A stretch of DNA of 10,752 nucleotides. Source: CSP1-4 sp036559965 (GTDB taxonomy: Bacteria; Chloroflexota; Limnocylindria; Limnocylindrales; CSP1-4). The notes below the pieces were generated by a model that saw nothing but the letters and a program-made list of their open reading frames with translations, searched no databases and had not been told where the DNA came from. Of this stretch, positions 1 to 7,614 are shown piece by piece. Both the position numbers and the translations under genes were made by a program. Every line of letters begins with the position of its first letter. Within the stretch, counting starts at the first letter, position 1. Where the stretch lies: contig DATBSD010000021.1 of NCBI GenBank assembly GCA_036559965.1, forward strand, positions 1-10,752. The letters run 5' to 3'.

Positions 1-1191
1 CTCGACCGCATCGACTTCGACAAGATCGTCTACTACCGCAAGCCGTCCGAGCGCGAAGAGAAGTCGTGGGACGACGTCCCCGAGCAGATCAAGGCGACGT
101 TCGAGAAGCTGGGCATCCCCGAGGCGGAGCGCAAGTTCCTCGCCGGCGTGGGCGCCCAGTACGATTCGGAGGTCGTCTACCACTCGGTCCGCGAGGAGCT
201 GAGCAAGATCGGCGTCGTGTTCATGGGCACCGACCAGGCGCTCAAGGAATACCCCGAGATCTTCAAGAAGCACTTCGGCACGATCGTCCCGCCCGAGGAC
301 AACAAGTTCGCGGCGCTCAACTCCGCGGTCTGGTCCGGCGGCTCGTTCGTCTACGTCCCCAGGGGCGTCGAGGTCCCGCTTCCGCTGCAGGCCTACTTCC
401 GCATCAACGGCGAGAACACCGGCCAGTTCGAGCGCACCCTGATCGTCGTCGACGAAGGCGCTTCGGTGCACTACATCGAGGGCTGTACGGCCCCGCTGTA
501 CGCCACCGATGCGCTCCACGTGGCCGTCGTCGAGGTCATCGCGCTGCCCAAGGCGAAGGTCCGCTACACGACCATCCAGAACTGGTCGAACGACGTCTAC
601 AACCTGGTCACGAAACGCGCCCACGCCCACCAGGACGCGACCGTGGAGTGGATCGACGCGAATACGGGCTCACGCCTCACGATGAAGTACCCGAGCATCT
701 ACCTGCGCGGCAAGAACGCCAGCGCGGACATCATCAGCGTCGCCGTGGCGGGCAAGGGCCAGCACCAGGACACGGGGGCCAAGGCGGTCCACCTGGCAGC
801 CGACACGAAGAGTCGCATCGTCAGCAAGTCGGTCAGCAAGGACGGCGGCCGGACGAGCTACCGCGGCCAGCTCAAGGTCGCGCCGGGGGCGACGAACGTC
901 GTGGCCAGCGTCCGCTGCGACGCGCTCATGCTCGACGACATCAGCCGCTCCGACACGTACCCGTACATCGACATCCAGGAAGACGACACGTCGATGTCCC
1001 ACGAGGCGACGGTCGGGCGGATCAGCCAGGACCAGGTCTTCTACCTCATGAGCCGCGGCCTGACCGAGAACGAGGCGCAGAACCTCATCGTGCAGGGCTT
1101 CCTGGAGGTCTTCACCAAGGAGCTGCCGATGGAGTACGCCATCGAATTCAACCGCCTGGTCAAGCTCGAGATGGAGGGTGGCGTCGGGTGA
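1..1191 (+). CDS. sufB: Fe-S cluster assembly scaffold SufB (5' truncated)
   Basis: SufB is the core scaffold subunit of the SufBCD complex, where nascent Fe-S clusters are built in the cytoplasm. The reading frame is open from base 1 with no start in view. 396 residues are visible against about 465-480 in the family, so roughly 70-80 N-terminal residues lie outside the window. The beta-helix core and C-terminal domain are clear. A conserved Cys lies in EGCTAP (codon at 484-486). A second lies in SVRCDALML (codon 916-918), the equivalent of E. coli Cys405, which is implicated in cluster assembly. The His-Glu pair of SHEATVGRI (1000-1005) follows, then the typical DQVFYLMSRGL segment. It overlaps sufD by four bases (GTGA) and is therefore translationally coupled to it. 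sufC is not visible and may lie upstream. Identification is secure. Confidence 0.97.
   Translation, partial: LDRIDFDKIVYYRKPSEREEKSWDDVPEQIKATFEKLGIPEAERKFLAGVGAQYDSEVVYHSVREELSKIGVVFMGTDQALKEYPEIFKKHFGTIVPPEDNKFAALNSAVWSGGSFVYVPRGVEVPLPLQAYFRINGENTGQFERTLIVVDEGASVHYIEGCTAPLYATDALHVAVVEVIALPKAKVRYTTIQNWSNDVYNLVTKRAHAHQDATVEWIDANTGSRLTMKYPSIYLRGKNASADIISVAVAGKGQHQDTGAKAVHLAADTKSRIVSKSVSKDGGRTSYRGQLKVAPGATNVVASVRCDALMLDDISRSDTYPYIDIQEDDTSMSHEATVGRISQDQVFYLMSRGLTENEAQNLIVQGFLEVFTKELPMEYAIEFNRLVKLEMEGGVG
1173..1178 (+). promoter_or_regulatory. Ribosome binding site of sufD
   Basis: GGAGGG lies inside the last codons of sufB, nine bases before the GTG at 1188. It supports that GTG as the sufD start. 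The same frame stays open far upstream, but there it is only a shadow of sufB. Confidence 0.7.
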
Positions 1192-2582
1192 CCGAGGCGC
1201 ACCTCCTGGCCGCCGTCAGTGAGGCGGCGACCCGCCGGCGCAGCGGCGACCTGGACGAACCGCCCTGGCTCCTCGACGATCGCCTGACGGCTCTGGCGGC
1301 GGTGACCGCGCTGCCCGACGAGTCGAACCAGCTCTGGACGACGTATCTCGACCTGCGACCTGTTCGGTTCGAGGATGTCAGCCCGCTCGATGTCGTCGAC
1401 GCCGGGCTCGTGCCCGCGATGGCCGACGACTCAGTTCTGCCCGAGGGAGCCGCCGCGCTCATCCACATCGAGGCCGGCCGAGTGGTCGGTCGCGCCCGAT
1501 CGCCCGAGGCCAGGGCGGCCGGCGTGGCTGTCGGCACGTTCGCCGAGGCGCTCGCCGACCCGACGCTCGCCGCGCTCCTGCGATCGGCCATCGATGGTGG
1601 CCGCAGCCTGGCCGCCGACGATCGCTTCGGCCAGGTGGCGCGGGCGATGTCGTCGGTCGGGGTCTTCGTCCACGTACCCGACGGCGTCGAGCTGTCCGGC
1701 CCCATCGTCGTCCGCTGGTCGGTCGCCCATCCCGGTCGGGCGCTCGTCGGCCGGACCGTCATCGTGCTCGGCGAGCGGGCTCGCGGGCGCCTGCTCGAGG
1801 AGCTCATCGGTCCCGTCGTGGCCGACTCCGACGCCGCACAGGATCAGTGGTGGGGCACGACCGAGGTCGTCCTTGGCGACGGCGCCGCGCTTGACGTGGC
1901 CGGCCTTCAGGACCTTGGCCCGGCGACCGTGGGCTTCGTCTCGCGAACCGCCACGACCGGCCGCGACGCCACGCTGCGCTGGGCCATGGCCCACGTCGGG
2001 GGGCTGTGGACCAAGAGCCGCATCGACAACCACCTCGTCGGGCAGGGGAGCAGCGTCCACCAGGCGGAGATCGCCTTCGGTGGCGCGAGCCAGGTCTTCG
2101 ACCTCTCCTCGTACACCCACCACGTCGGCACCGACACGACCGGCGACCTGCTCTCCAAGGGTGTCTTCCAGGATCGCTCGCGCTCGTACATCAAGGGTCT
2201 CATCCGCATCGACCGCAGCGCCCACGGCACCGACTCGTATCTCGGCGAGTTCGGCATGCTGCTGGCCAAGAAGGCGCGCTCGGTGACCATCCCGTCGCTC
2301 GAGATCGACCAGCCCGACGTTCGACGGGCCAGCCACGCCAGCTCGGTGGCACCCATCGACGAGGCCCAGGTCTTCTACGCCATGACCCGCGGCCTGTCGC
2401 TCGACGAGGCCCGCAAGGCGATCACGCTCGCGTTCCTCGAGCCGGTCGTGGCGCGCATCCCGCTGCCCGATGCCCAGGCCCGACTGCGCCTGCGACTCGA
2501 GGCCAAGTGGGTCGAGGCCCACGGTGGGGTCATGGAGGGCGCCGGCGCCGAGTCCGTGCTTGCCGGTTCGACCGCCGCGTGA
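1188..2582 (+). CDS. sufD: Fe-S cluster assembly protein SufD
   Basis: SufD is the paralogue of SufB that pairs with it and with the SufC ATPase, and it helps bring iron to the forming cluster. The product is 464 residues, normal for the family. The N-terminal half is variable and Ala/Asp-rich. The C-terminal half carries the SufBD signature: THHVGTDTTGDLLSKGVFQDRS, then YIKGLIRI, then an ASHASSVAPIDEAQVFYAMTRGL region. The His of ASH matches the catalytically important His360 of E. coli SufD. The Cys that precedes it in SufB-type sequences is Ala here, as I recall for actinobacterial SufD. The GTG start overlaps the sufB stop as GTGA and has a GGAGGG ribosome site. The stop overlaps the next gene in the same way. 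Identification is secure; the start is well supported. Confidence 0.95.
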   Translation: MTEAHLLAAVSEAATRRRSGDLDEPPWLLDDRLTALAAVTALPDESNQLWTTYLDLRPVRFEDVSPLDVVDAGLVPAMADDSVLPEGAAALIHIEAGRVVGRARSPEARAAGVAVGTFAEALADPTLAALLRSAIDGGRSLAADDRFGQVARAMSSVGVFVHVPDGVELSGPIVVRWSVAHPGRALVGRTVIVLGERARGRLLEELIGPVVADSDAAQDQWWGTTEVVLGDGAALDVAGLQDLGPATVGFVSRTATTGRDATLRWAMAHVGGLWTKSRIDNHLVGQGSSVHQAEIAFGGASQVFDLSSYTHHVGTDTTGDLLSKGVFQDRSRSYIKGLIRIDRSAHGTDSYLGEFGMLLAKKARSVTIPSLEIDQPDVRRASHASSVAPIDEAQVFYAMTRGLSLDEARKAITLAFLEPVVARIPLPDAQARLRLRLEAKWVEAHGGVMEGAGAESVLAGSTAA

Positions 2583-2914
2583 CCCGCCGCCTCGATGCGG
2601 CGGCCCTTGCTGACGTGCCGCCGGGCACGCTGCTCATGATCCAGATCGAGGGCACCGACATCCTGCTGGTCAACCTCGACGGCGACGTGCGCGCCATGCA
2701 GGGCATCTGCTCGCACGAGTACTTCGAGCTCGACAAGGGCTTCCTGACCGGCGACTCGCTGACCTGTGCCCTCCACCTCTCGCGCTTCGACCTCGAGACG
2801 GGCGAGGCGCTCGATCCGCCGGCCGAGCTGCCACTGGCCATGTACCCGGTCGTCGTCGAGGATGGCCGCGTCATCCTGGACATGCCCGAAGGGCCGATCC
2901 CCGTCAACGAGTAG
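2579..2914 (+). CDS. Small Rieske [2Fe-2S] ferredoxin in the suf operon
   Basis: This is a 111-residue soluble protein of the Rieske ferredoxin type (the group often labelled non-heme iron oxygenase ferredoxin subunit or NirD-like). The cluster motif is complete: C44-x-H46, sixteen residues, then C63-x2-H66, so it should bind one [2Fe-2S] cluster through two Cys and two His. No signal peptide or membrane segment is present, so an electron carrier role in the cytoplasm is likely. The GTG start overlaps the sufD stop as GTGA. A later ATG at residue 20 would remove the first beta strands (the LADVPPGTLL segment), so the GTG is preferred although no clear Shine-Dalgarno precedes it. Rieske genes inside suf operons are known in several GC-rich phyla; the role there is not settled. 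It may supply electrons for assembly or be a client. No oxygenase gene is next to it. Confidence 0.9.
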   Translation: MTRRLDAAALADVPPGTLLMIQIEGTDILLVNLDGDVRAMQGICSHEYFELDKGFLTGDSLTCALHLSRFDLETGEALDPPAELPLAMYPVVVEDGRVILDMPEGPIPVNE

Positions 2915-2933
2915 GCCACGAGGTCCGAGTGGC

Positions 2934-2940
2934 AGGAGGA
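2934..2940 (+). promoter_or_regulatory. Strong ribosome binding site before the SpoIIAA-like gene
   Basis: AGGAGGA lies eight bases before the ATG at 2949. It is a near-perfect anti-16S match and one of the two strongest in the window. It fixes the start at the first of two consecutive ATG codons, rather than at any upstream in-frame codon inside the Rieske gene. Confidence 0.8.
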
Positions 2941-2948
2941 CTCGACCG

Positions 2949-3311
2949 ATGATGACCGCCATCGACGGCGCACCGACCGGCGTGATCGCCTACCGCGCGG
3001 TGGGCACGGTCACGAGCGACGACTACGCCGCCATCCTGCGACCGGCCATCGCCGCCGCGGCCGACAGTGGGGCGGGTGTGCGCATCGTCATCGAGCTGGG
3101 GCCCGACTTCGATGGCTACTCCGCGGGCGCCGCATGGGACGACCTCAGCCTGGGCTCCAAGCACCTCGCGGAGTGGCGTCGCTGCGCGCTCGTGACCGAC
3201 CATCGGGTGCTCGCCGATGCCGTCCGTGCGGTCGGCTTGTTCATGCCCGGCGAGGTGCGGGTCTTCCCGGTCGCGGAGCTCGATGCGGCGATGGCATGGG
3301 CGGCCGGCTGA
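2949..3311 (+). CDS. SpoIIAA-like / STAS-fold protein
   Basis: This 120-residue protein resembles the SpoIIAA-like family (DUF3478, PF11964), which has a STAS/CRAL-TRIO-like alpha/beta fold. Visible family features are GTVTSDDYAAILRPAI near residues 19-34, the core strand VRIVIELGPDFDGYSAGAAWDDL at 44-66, the GSKHL segment at 69-73, and the C-terminal MPGEVRVFP strand. No catalytic residues are known for the family, and proposed lipid or membrane association is not proven. It follows the Rieske gene by 34 bases on the same strand and has its own strong ribosome site, so it is probably the last gene of the suf transcript. A functional link to Fe-S assembly is only inferred from position. It ends 6 bases before the convergent oxidase gene. 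Confidence 0.82.
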   Translation: MMTAIDGAPTGVIAYRAVGTVTSDDYAAILRPAIAAAADSGAGVRIVIELGPDFDGYSAGAAWDDLSLGSKHLAEWRRCALVTDHRVLADAVRAVGLFMPGEVRVFPVAELDAAMAWAAG

Positions 3312-3317
3312 CCGTCG

Positions 3318-4526
3318 CTAGAAGAGCCCCCAGCTCTCGGTGATCGTGTCACCACCCGTGCGGCCGGCATCGCGCGGGACACGAGCGGTGAGTGCGAAGC
3401 GGTCGTCCCCGGCGCCCCCGGCGTCGGCGTCCGACGCGCCGTCCAGCCGAGCGGCGAGGTAGGCGCCGATCATCGGGCCGTGCTTGAAGGCATGCCCGGA
3501 GCCGCCGCCGGCGATCCAGACGTTGGTCAGGTCGGGATGTCGGTCGAGGATGAACTGCCCGTCGACCGAACGCTCGTACTGGCAGACCCGCGTCTCCACG
3601 ACCGGAGCGTCGGCCATGGCCGGGAAGCGCAGTCGAAGGTAGTCGCGGGCGAGCCTGATCGACTCCGGGTCGACCACCCGCTCGCCGTGTGAGGGATCGA
3701 AGACCGGCCCATAGCGGTCGGGCCCGACCTTGAAGCCCCGATCGTCGAACGTCGGGAAGCCGTAGTACGCGTGGTCGTAGTCGACCCATGTGGGCAGGGC
3801 CTCCGAGCGCAGGCTGGCGTCGCCGGCCGGCGGGCCGAACGACACGACGTCCTGCTTCGTGACCCGGATGCGGCCGCCGAGCAGCTCCGGCCAGACCTTG
3901 GGCAGCCACGGGCCACAGGCGAAGACGACGCTGCCCGCGGACCAGCGGCGACCCGACTGATCGACGACGTCCAGCAGGCGGTCACGGTCGGTGTGGCCGG
4001 GTCGCGCGCCGGCCAGGGCGTACCGCCCGCCTGCGTGCTGGAAGGCGGCGACCGTGGCCTGGACGCCGCGCCGGGCCATGAGCGTGCCCGCGTTCGGCTC
4101 CCAGAGGGCCTGGCGGACGTCGCCGCCGTCCGAGATCTGCGGCCAGCGCGCTGTCAGCTCCTGGACGCTCAGTCGCTCGACCGGCTCGCCGAGCCCCTCG
4201 AGCATGACCAGCGAGGCGTCCTCGAAGCCACCCTCATGACGCGCGAACCAGAGCACACCGTTGGTCACGAGGAGCGGCAGACCCCAAGCCGCACCGGCGG
4301 CGAGCCACGCGTCCCGCGCACGCATCGCCCAGGTCGTCATCAGTCGATCGTCGCCGTAGGCGCAGCGCATGATGCGCGTCTCGTCGCTCGAGGTCGCCCT
4401 CGGATGGCCGGTGCCCCAGGCGTCGATGAGCGTGACGGTGTGCCCGGCCTCACGCGCGCGCAGCGCGGTCCAGGCGCCCATCACGCCGGCGCCCACGACG
4501 AGCACGTCGGTCGTGGCCGGCAGCAT
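3318..4526 (-). CDS. FAD-dependent amine oxidase, sarcosine oxidase / N-methyltryptophan oxidase type
   Basis: The protein has 402 residues against about 385 for monomeric sarcosine oxidase (MSOX). This DAO-fold flavoenzyme class oxidises secondary amino acids or amines with O2 and releases H2O2. The dinucleotide fold is at the N terminus (VVGAGVMG, residues 10-17, ending in the acidic LID). Residues matching the MSOX active site, numbered from memory of that enzyme, are: R51 and R54 in ETRIMR (MSOX R49/R52), Y255 in YYGFP (Y254), K266 in GFKVG (the O2-activating K265), C315 in RVCQYE (the covalent flavin cysteine) and K348 in GHAFK. MSOX His269 is replaced by Asp270, so the substrate probably differs from sarcosine. 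The C-terminal 30 residues are a polar extension. The ATG at 4526 is chosen; a GTG at 4562 would add 12 residues. There is no good ribosome site. The open frame continues far upstream antisense to the next gene, but that part is not coding. Confidence 0.88.
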   Translation of the reverse strand: MLPATTDVLVVGAGVMGAWTALRAREAGHTVTLIDAWGTGHPRATSSDETRIMRCAYGDDRLMTTWAMRARDAWLAAGAAWGLPLLVTNGVLWFARHEGGFEDASLVMLEGLGEPVERLSVQELTARWPQISDGGDVRQALWEPNAGTLMARRGVQATVAAFQHAGGRYALAGARPGHTDRDRLLDVVDQSGRRWSAGSVVFACGPWLPKVWPELLGGRIRVTKQDVVSFGPPAGDASLRSEALPTWVDYDHAYYGFPTFDDRGFKVGPDRYGPVFDPSHGERVVDPESIRLARDYLRLRFPAMADAPVVETRVCQYERSVDGQFILDRHPDLTNVWIAGGGSGHAFKHGPMIGAYLAARLDGASDADAGGAGDDRFALTARVPRDAGRTGGDTITESWGLF

Positions 4527-4673
4527 GTCCGGCGCCTCTGGCAGGGGGGTCAGTGACGACACTCGCGCAGTGTGCCTCAGCCGGACGCGTCCCCGCGTCG
4601 CGGAACCGGCGTCACCCGGCGGGCGGCGATCGCACCGGGACCACCGAGCGCGGCCCACCGGGACCTCTGCGCC
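4527..4673. other. Divergent intergenic region without TpA
   Basis: These roughly 150 bases separate the amine oxidase (minus) from the GGDEF-EAL gene (plus) if 4674 is the start of the latter. The region contains no TA dinucleotide on either strand, so no ordinary sigma-70 -10 box is possible. A GGAACC at 4602-4607 resembles the -35 element of ECF sigma promoters, but I see no convincing matching -10. A short inverted repeat lies at 4584-4599. Confidence 0.45.
4584..4599. repeat. Short inverted repeat in the divergent region
   Basis: GACGCG-TCCC-CGCGTC has two perfect 6-base arms around a 4-base centre, between two divergent genes. It could be an operator or a hairpin. In DNA this GC-rich such a repeat can occur by chance, and there is no T tract that would suggest a terminator. 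Confidence 0.3.
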
Positions 4674-7583
4674 ATGACGCCGGTCGGTGCGATGCGACAC
4701 CGTGGCGCGAGCGGCATGCACCCGGTCCGGGCAGCACCGCCCGATGGAGCTCGCGACCTGGTCGTGACAGGCAACAAGGATCGGACGCGTTCGCGCGTCC
4801 CCGCGGGCCTGCGGGCCGCCGACTGGCTGTTCGGCGGCCTGCTCCTTTTCGGCGCCATGTTCCTCGTCTGGCTCGTGTCCGGCGTCGGCACGCCGGAGGA
4901 GCGGGCACTCGTCAGCGACCTGGTGTTCCTGCCCGTCGGCCTCTGCGCGGTGGCGCTGGCGGTGCGCACGGCGGCCAGCACGGACCTCGACCGCGTCACG
5001 CGTCGAGCGTGGGGCTTCGTCGCCCTCGCCTTCGGGGTCTACTGGCTGGGCGACGTCCTGTGGGCCTGGTACAACGTCGTGCTCGGGGAGATCCCCTGGC
5101 CGTCGCTCGCCGACGCCGCCTATCTGGCGTTCTTCCCGATCCTCCTCGTCGGCCTGCTGAGCTTCCCTGCCGCATCCCGTGGCGGCCTCGACCGCGTCCG
5201 ATTCCTGCTCGATGCCGCCATCGTCCTGGTCGGCGGCACGATGGTCGTGTGGTACCTCGTGCTCGGCCCGACGGCTGCCACGACCGACGTCGACGCCGCC
5301 ACGCTGGCGCTCTCGCTGGCGTACCCGGTGGGCGATCTGCTGATGCTCTTCGGTATCGCCCTCGTCGCCCTGCGCAGCCGCGACGCTCGGTCGAGACGGG
5401 CCATCGCCTGCCTTGTGACGAGCCTGGTCACGGTGCTCGTGGCCGACCTCATCTACGGCTACCAGTCGATCGAGGGCACGTATGCGTCGGCCGGTCCCGC
5501 CGACGCCGGCTACATGATCGCCTGGATCAGCCTCGCCGCCGCCGCCTGGACCGCCGTCCGCGACGCCGAGACCGCCCGCCGCGAACGACGTCCGCTGACC
5601 TTCGCACCGTCCGCGAGCCTGCTGCCGTACCTCGCCATCGTCGGCGCCTACGGCCTGCTCCTGGCGGCACCACGTGATCCTGGCACGCCGCTCGACGGGC
5701 TCATCTACGGCTCGGTCATCCTGACCGCCGTCGTCGTCGCCCGTCAGGTCGTGGTCATGCGCGAGAACCGCGCGCTGATCGACGAGCAGGGGCGCCGCGA
5801 GGCCCGCTTCCGGTCGCTCGTGCAGCACGCGTCGGACGTCATCACGGTCGTGGGGTCCGATGGCACCGTGAGCTACCAGACCGCATCGGTCGGTCGCATC
5901 CTGGGCTACCGCGAGACCGAGCTCGTGGGCAGCAATCTGGCCGGCGTCGTCCACCCCGACGATCGTGATCGCTTCCTGGCCGTGCTCGGTAGCCTGGCCA
6001 GCCAGCCGGGCACCTCGGCGCCGACCGAGGTCCGCTGGCGGCGAGCCGACGGCGGCTGGGCGACGATCGAGTCGATCGGGACCAACCTGCTCGACGACCC
6101 GAGCGTGGCCGGCATCGTCCTCAACAGCCGCGACACGAGCGAGCGCAAGGCGCTCGAGGAGCAGCTCGTGCATCAGGCCTTCCACGACCCGCTCACCGGC
6201 CTCGCCAACCGCGCCCTGTTCCAGGACCGCGTCGAACATGCCCGGGCACGTCTGGCACGCGAAGCGCGCTTGCTGGCCGTCCTGTTCCTCGATCTCGACG
6301 ACTTCAAGCGCGTCAACGACAGCCTCGGCCATGCGGTCGGCGACGAGCTCCTCGTGGCCGCTGCCGACCGTCTGCGCGACAGCCTGCGGCCGGCCGACAC
6401 CGTCGCCCGCCTGGGTGGCGACGAGTTCGCGATCCTGCTGGAAGAGCCGCCGACGTCCGGCGATCCGGCGCAGGTCGCGGCACGCATCTCGGATGCCATG
6501 TCCCGCCCGTTCATGGTCGCCGGCCGGCCGGTCATCGTCGGGGTCAGCATCGGCCTCGCCCTGTCGGGCGACGCGTCCCTCACGACGGGCGACCTGCTGC
6601 GCAACGCCGATATCGCGATGTATCTCGCCAAGCGGCGCGGCAAGGGCCGCGTCGAGACCTTCCAGCCGGCCATGCAGGAAGCCATGGTCGCCGACCTGGA
6701 GCTCGAGGCAGAGCTCCGCGCGGCGCTCGACGAAGGGCGCTTCGCCATCGAGTACCAGCCCATCGTATCGCTGCCGGATCAGATCCTGACCGGTGTCGAG
6801 GCGCTCGTCCGCTGGGATCATCCGACCCGCGGTCGGCTGCCCGCCGGCCGGTTCATCGAGCTGGCCGAGCAGACAGGCCTCATCGTGCCGCTCGGCCGCT
6901 GGGTCCTCGACGAGGCCTGTCGGCAGGCCGCCGACTGGCGCCGCCGCGGCCTGCTGCCCGAGGGCCGCTCCGTGCACGTCAACATCTCCGCCCGGCAGCT
7001 CGCCCATCCGAGCGTCGTGGCCACGGTCCGTGACGCCCTCGCGCAGTCGGCAATCGATCCGCGCTCGCTGGTCCTGGAGCTGACCGAGACCGCGATGCTC
7101 GGCGACACGGCGACCATCCGACCGGTCATCGCCTCGCTCAAGCGCCTCGGCCTGCGCCTGGCCATCGACGACTTCGGCAAGGGCTATGCCTCGATCGGCT
7201 ACCTGCGCGAGCTGCCCATCGACATCCTCAAGGTCGATCGCGCCTTCGTCATCGCCGGCGCCGAGTCGGGGCCGGACGAGGGCGACGGTGCGCTGCTGCG
7301 CGGCATCATCCAGCTCGGCCACACCCTTGGCCTCGAGACGGTCGCCGAGGGCGTCGAGCTCGACAGCCAGGTCGACGTCCTGGTCGCCCTGGGTTGCGAC
7401 CGCGCGCAGGGCTATCGCTTCGCCACGCCGCTCCCGGTCGAGGCCCTCGAGCCGATCCTGCTGGCCGGTACCGTCGGTGCACCGACGTTGGCCGCGGCCC
7501 GTGGGACGCGCGCGCGCCGCCGTCCCGCCCGGACGACCGGCCCTCGGCCACGGGCCATCCAGCCCGGCGCCGCGGTTCCCTGA
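4674..7583 (+). CDS. Membrane PAS-GGDEF-EAL protein (cyclic-di-GMP synthesis/hydrolysis)
   Basis: From 4674 the product has 969 residues. The order is about ten hydrophobic helices (residues ~50-360), a PAS domain (~376-495, with GYRETELVG and HPDDRDRF), a GGDEF domain (~500-665) and an EAL domain (~680-930). The cyclase motif is an intact GGDEF (581-585) with the inhibitory I-site RPAD (572-575) five residues before it, so product inhibition is likely. The phosphodiesterase side keeps EALVRW (EAL at 709-711), the Asn of VHVNIS, ELTET, IDDFGKGYAS, KVD, AEGVE and QGYRFATPLP. All main metal ligands appear present, with the usual DFGTG Thr changed to Lys. It may therefore be bifunctional, or mainly a phosphodiesterase. 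The tail is Arg-rich. The start is uncertain: 4572 (GTG), 4674 and 4716 (ATG) and 4764 (GTG) are all possible, none has a good ribosome site, and codon bias becomes typical only near 4770. The sensed signal is unknown. Confidence 0.92.
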   Translation: MTPVGAMRHRGASGMHPVRAAPPDGARDLVVTGNKDRTRSRVPAGLRAADWLFGGLLLFGAMFLVWLVSGVGTPEERALVSDLVFLPVGLCAVALAVRTAASTDLDRVTRRAWGFVALAFGVYWLGDVLWAWYNVVLGEIPWPSLADAAYLAFFPILLVGLLSFPAASRGGLDRVRFLLDAAIVLVGGTMVVWYLVLGPTAATTDVDAATLALSLAYPVGDLLMLFGIALVALRSRDARSRRAIACLVTSLVTVLVADLIYGYQSIEGTYASAGPADAGYMIAWISLAAAAWTAVRDAETARRERRPLTFAPSASLLPYLAIVGAYGLLLAAPRDPGTPLDGLIYGSVILTAVVVARQVVVMRENRALIDEQGRREARFRSLVQHASDVITVVGSDGTVSYQTASVGRILGYRETELVGSNLAGVVHPDDRDRFLAVLGSLASQPGTSAPTEVRWRRADGGWATIESIGTNLLDDPSVAGIVLNSRDTSERKALEEQLVHQAFHDPLTGLANRALFQDRVEHARARLAREARLLAVLFLDLDDFKRVNDSLGHAVGDELLVAAADRLRDSLRPADTVARLGGDEFAILLEEPPTSGDPAQVAARISDAMSRPFMVAGRPVIVGVSIGLALSGDASLTTGDLLRNADIAMYLAKRRGKGRVETFQPAMQEAMVADLELEAELRAALDEGRFAIEYQPIVSLPDQILTGVEALVRWDHPTRGRLPAGRFIELAEQTGLIVPLGRWVLDEACRQAADWRRRGLLPEGRSVHVNISARQLAHPSVVATVRDALAQSAIDPRSLVLELTETAMLGDTATIRPVIASLKRLGLRLAIDDFGKGYASIGYLRELPIDILKVDRAFVIAGAESGPDEGDGALLRGIIQLGHTLGLETVAEGVELDSQVDVLVALGCDRAQGYRFATPLPVEALEPILLAGTVGAPTLAAARGTRARRRPARTTGPRPRAIQPGAAVP

Positions 7584-7614
7584 GGGCGCCCAGCTCCAAG
7601 GAACCCGTGGCGCG

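Noticed and set aside
66..1187. Upstream extension of the sufD frame across sufB
   Set aside because: It is an Arg/Pro/Gly-rich shadow of sufB. The SufD family begins near the GTG at 1188, which has a ribosome site and a GTGA overlap.
4527..7322. A very long minus-strand open frame (1334 codons together with the oxidase) antisense to the PAS-GGDEF-EAL gene
   Set aside because: The upstream part is rich in Arg, Gly, Asp and Glu with no domain. It exists because GC-rich codon bias removes stop codons on the opposite strand. The plus-strand protein has clear domains throughout.
7584..7614. GGGCGCCC palindrome between two convergent genes as a terminator
   Set aside because: There is no loop-forming stem of useful length and no T tract, so it does not qualify as an intrinsic terminator.
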